A stretch of 64,000 nucleotides of DNA from Streptomyces canus (GTDB lineage Bacteria > Actinomycetota > Actinomycetes > Streptomycetales > Streptomycetaceae): the NCBI RefSeq assembly GCF_030815415.1, contig NZ_JAUSWW010000001.1, positions 7,874,001-7,938,000 of the forward strand. Reading direction: 5' to 3'. Positions 61,202-64,000 of the stretch are shown in pieces. Made by a program: the position numbers and the translations under genes. Within the stretch, counting starts at the first letter, position 1; every line of letters begins with the position of its first letter. The notes under the pieces were generated by a model. It did no database searches, had not been told where the DNA came from, and worked only from the letters and a program-made list of their open reading frames with translations.

Positions 61202-62081
61202 CTACGGCATCCGAGCCGGCGGCGGTTCGCCCTCGCGCTTCCTCCGCAGCCACGCCATCCCGAGTGTGATCGCGATCCCTGCCGCCGCCCATGCCGACAG
61301 CACCAGCAGGGAGGCGGTCGTGTCGTTGCCCTTGAAGTAGGCGATCGAGCGGGCCGTCCAGGTGCCCGCGCCCGGTGGCAGCGCCGGGCCGATCGTCTGC
61401 CAGAACGGCGGCAGCATCGGCAGCGGGAAGGCCCCGCCCGCGCTCGGGTTGCCCGCGATCACCACGAGCAGGATCGCGATGCCGATGCCGATGATCCCGA
61501 AGATCGCCTGGAGGGCGAGGGGCGCCGCCCCCACCGCGAAGGTGACCAGCGTGCCGAGCCCCCAGAAGGCGAGCACGCTGCCCGGCAGCGCGTCCAGGAT
61601 CGGCCCCACGATCACCGCGCCGCCCAGTCCGCCGACGATCGACACCAGGGCCATCACGATCAGCCGGATCACCGCGCGGCGCGGGTTGGCGGGCCGGGCG
61701 CCGGTGCTGATCGCCAGGATCGAGGCGCACAGATAGCCGCCGACGCACCAGCCGACGACCAGGTAGAAGGCCGACAGACCGTCGAAGTCCTGCGACGAGG
61801 CCGGGGCCACGTCCACCGTCTTGACGCCCCGCTTCTGAGGGGCCTCCAGGGCGGTGAGGTACCTCTCCAGGGTGGTGGCGAGGACGGTGCCGCCGCCGCT
61901 CGCGGCCAGGAGTGTGTCGGTCGTTCCGGCCGGGTCGATGACCAGTGCCCCGTCGATGTCCCGGTTCAGGATCTGCTTCCGGGCCGTCGCCTCGTCGGCC
62001 ACCGTGCGCGGGTCCAGGGGCGAGCCGGGCCCGCGGGGTGACCGCGTCCTTCACCTCGGCGAGAAAGCTGTTCTGTGTCAT
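61202..62081 (-). pseudogene. Truncated ABC-2-type/YhgE-like membrane protein gene
   Basis: The intact part (61202-62002) encodes ADEATARKQILNRDIDGALV, a loop segment DTLLAASGGGTVLATTLERY, and six membrane helices ending RRKREGEPPPARMP. A correct-looking start with MTQNSFLAEVKDAVTPR is at 62081 but in another frame. The first membrane helix and about 60 residues of the extracellular loop expected between them are missing. This fits an internal deletion with a frameshift. A shorter product from the GTG near 62002 is possible but would lack the first helix. Family assignment is from overall layout. Confidence 0.6.
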
Positions 62082-62186
62082 GTCCTCGCAGTCCGAGGTG
62101 AGGGGCGTTTTTGCAGGTGGGAGGCGGCCGAACGGTTGTCGTACACATGTTCGGGATAGGGGGTATGGTGGGGGTGAGGCAGTTGG

Positions 62187-62198
62187 GAACTGATGTTC
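62187..62198 (+). promoter_or_regulatory. LexA-type SOS box upstream of dnaE2
   Basis: GAACTGATGTTC is a perfect GAAC-N4-GTTC core, followed by GA to match the actinobacterial GAAC(N4)GTTCGA half. It lies 16 bp before the GTG start of dnaE2. A TATGGT at about 62164 could be the -10 box, placing the box in the early transcript region. A second, poorer match is near 62131-62155. dnaE2 is DNA-damage inducible in other actinobacteria (family knowledge). Confidence 0.75.
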
Positions 62199-62214
62199 GA
62201 AAATGGAGGCGCGG

Positions 62215-64000
62215 GTGCCCGGGTTCACGCATCTGCACACCGTCTCCGGGTTCTCCCTGCGCTACGGCGCCTCCCACCCGGAGCGGCTGGCCGAGCGCGC
62301 CTACGAGCGGGGCATGGACGCCCTCGCCCTCACCGACCGCGACACCCTCGCGGGCACGGTCCGCTTCGCCAAGGCCTGCGCGAAGGCAGGCGTCCGGCCG
62401 GTGTTCGGCGTGGAGCTGGCGGTGGAGGAGCATGCGCCGGAGCCCGTACGGCAGGGTGATTCCGTACGACCCGAAAAGCGCCGCGCGCCCGTGCGCGGAG
62501 GTGCCTTCATCGACGAGTCGACCCCCCGCGTCACCTTCCTCGCCCGGGACGGCGCCCACGGCTGGGCCGACCTGTGCCGGCTCGTCACGGCGGCACACTC
62601 CGAGAAAGGGGGCAAGGGCGCGGAGGGCACGCCCCTGCTGCCCTGGACCGAGAACCAAGGGGACGGCCTGACCGTCCTGCTCGGCCCCGCCTCCGACGTC
62701 GGCCGCGCCCTCGCCGCCGGACGCCCCGACCGGGCGGCCCGGCTTCTGGCCCCCTGGCGCGAGACCTACGGCGACGCCCTCAGGCTGGAGGCCGTCTGGC
62801 ACGGCCGCGAGGGCACGGGGCCAGGCTCCCTGCGCCTCGCCGCCCGCACCGTCGGCTTCGCCGCGGAACAGCGGGTGCGTCCCGTGCTCAGCAACGCCGT
62901 CCGCTACGCCGACCCCGGCCAGGGCCCGGTCGCCGACGTCCTGGACGCCGCTCGTCGCCTGGTCCCCGTCGACCCGACGAAGGAACTGGACTCCGGCGAG
63001 GCCTGGCTCAAGGACCCGTCCGCCATGCTGGCGGCGGCCGAGCGGATCGTGGCGGCCGCGGGTTTCAGGCGGGACACCGCCCACCGGCTGCTGGAGCAGA
63101 CCCGGGCGACGGCCGCCGAGTGTCTGGTCGACCCCGAGGACGACCTCGGCATCGGCACCGTCCACTTCCCCGAACCGCACCTCGTCGGCGCGGGCCACCG
63201 CACCGCCCAGCGGACGCTCGCCTCACGGGCGGCGGCGGGGATGGTGCTGAAGGGGTACGCCGGTCAGCGCGCCTACTGGGAGCGGATGCACCGGGAGCTG
63301 GACATCATCGCCCACCACGGCTACGCCTCCTACTTCCTGACGGTCGCTCAAGTGGTGGACGACGTAAGGGACATGGGTATCCGGGTGGCCGCACGCGGCT
63401 CCGGTGCCGGTTCCCTCGTCAACCACCTCCTCGGCATCGCCCACGCCGACCCGGTCGAACACGGGCTGCTGATGGAGCGGTTCCTGTCCGAGCGCCGGCT
63501 CGTGCTGCCCGACATCGACATCGACGTGGAGTCCGCCCGTCGCCTGGAGGTCTACCGGGCGATCATCGGCCGGTTCGGCACCGAGCGGGTGGCGACGGTC
63601 GCGATGCCGGAGACGTACCGGGTGCGGCACGCGATCCGGGACGTGGGCGCGGCCCTGTCCATGGACCCCGCCGACATCGACCGCATCGCCAAGTCCTTCC
63701 CGCACATCCGCGCCCGCGACGCCCGCGCGGCGCTGGAGGAGCTGCCCGAACTGCGCGCGCTGGCAGGGGAGAAGGAGCGGTACGGACGGCTCTGGGAACT
63801 GACCGAGGCCCTCGACGCCCTCCCGCGCGGAGTCGCCATGCACCCGTGCGGGGTGCTCCTCTCCGACGCCTCCCTCCTCGCCCGTACGCCGGTCATGCCG
63901 ACCAGTGGCGAGGGTCTGCCCATGTCGCAGTTCGACAAGGACGACGTCGAGGATCTCGGGCTGCTCAAGCTCGATGTGCTGGGCGTGCGGATGCAGTCGG
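62215..64000 (+). CDS. dnaE2: Error-prone DNA polymerase III alpha subunit, 5' part
   Basis: About 595 residues are visible from the GTG at 62215, which follows GGAGG by five bases; the gene runs off the window. The PHP domain opens with FTHLHTVSGFSLRYGASHPE and MDALALTDRDTLAG. Polymerase segments are YFLTVAQVVDDVRDMGIRVA, ARGSGAGSLVNHLLGIAHAD and LVLPDIDIDVESARRLEVYR, whose Asp residues are catalytic, then YRVRHAIRDVGAAL. DnaE2-type proteins work with ImuA'/ImuB in mutagenic translesion synthesis; those partners are not in this window. Confidence 0.9.
   Translation, partial: MPGFTHLHTVSGFSLRYGASHPERLAERAYERGMDALALTDRDTLAGTVRFAKACAKAGVRPVFGVELAVEEHAPEPVRQGDSVRPEKRRAPVRGGAFIDESTPRVTFLARDGAHGWADLCRLVTAAHSEKGGKGAEGTPLLPWTENQGDGLTVLLGPASDVGRALAAGRPDRAARLLAPWRETYGDALRLEAVWHGREGTGPGSLRLAARTVGFAAEQRVRPVLSNAVRYADPGQGPVADVLDAARRLVPVDPTKELDSGEAWLKDPSAMLAAAERIVAAAGFRRDTAHRLLEQTRATAAECLVDPEDDLGIGTVHFPEPHLVGAGHRTAQRTLASRAAAGMVLKGYAGQRAYWERMHRELDIIAHHGYASYFLTVAQVVDDVRDMGIRVAARGSGAGSLVNHLLGIAHADPVEHGLLMERFLSERRLVLPDIDIDVESARRLEVYRAIIGRFGTERVATVAMPETYRVRHAIRDVGAALSMDPADIDRIAKSFPHIRARDARAALEELPELRALAGEKERYGRLWELTEALDALPRGVAMHPCGVLLSDASLLARTPVMPTSGEGLPMSQFDKDDVEDLGLLKLDVLGVRMQS

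Overview
The window is a stretch of Streptomyces chromosome. Evidence seen directly: very high G+C with strong third-position G/C bias, GTG/TTG starts, GGAGG-type ribosome binding sites and long open shadow frames. Evidence from content: a pyrG - ald - parA - scpA - scpB - rluB - aroH - tyrA - cmk - plsC - der block that I recall as typical of the Streptomyces core, a SepF-like gene, streptogrisin-type secreted proteases and a dnaE2 mutasome gene at the right edge. No phage, complete insertion sequence, CRISPR array, rRNA or complete tRNA was seen.

Layout. 1-9.7 kb: tail of an MraY-like membrane transferase, a GT4 glycosyltransferase, a PucR regulator, an FAD-linked oxidase, a GH15 glucosidase, CTP synthase with a textbook terminator and an ADP-ribose Nudix hydrolase. 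9.9-18.2 kb: a STAND/TPR ATPase, alanine dehydrogenase, then a compact operon of ParA, a ribbon-helix-helix protein, ScpA, ScpB and a 23S pseudouridine synthase. 18.5-24.1 kb: small metabolic genes, an NrtR-like Nudix regulator coupled to an ADP-ribosylglycohydrolase, and a Rieske/membrane/lipoprotein operon. 24.2-28.6 kb: chorismate mutase, prephenate dehydrogenase, CMP kinase, acyltransferase and Der GTPase, closed by a 17-bp stem terminator.

28.6-41.6 kb: two hypothetical proteins, two Rpf-type muralytic enzymes, a branched-chain-amino-acid type ABC transporter with an unusual LivH-LivM-LivG fusion and a lysine-less LivF Walker A, a decayed epoxide hydrolase beside a frameshifted WYL regulator, an orphan cytochrome oxidase subunit I and a small I78 protease inhibitor. 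41.6-45.4 kb: a PAP2 phosphatase followed by an AT-richer, island-like patch with a GT-C-like membrane protein and a small secreted protein.

45.5-64 kb: an MFS exporter, an acyl-CoA dehydrogenase behind a palindromic operator, a SepF-like gene, a DUF5685 protein with 22 cysteines in its last 58 residues, a flavin-enzyme operon (FAD/NAD(P)-binding oxidoreductase, two luciferase-like monooxygenases, DUF1684) with a coupled 26-residue leader ORF, two streptogrisin-like proteases around a slipin gene, a truncated ABC-2-type membrane gene, and dnaE2 behind a perfect LexA-type core box.

The best candidates for under-described biology are the chromosomal ParA-RHH pair embedded in the SMC-ScpAB operon, the flavin operon with its leader ORF and inverted repeat, and the cysteine-rich DUF5685 gene beside the SepF-like gene.
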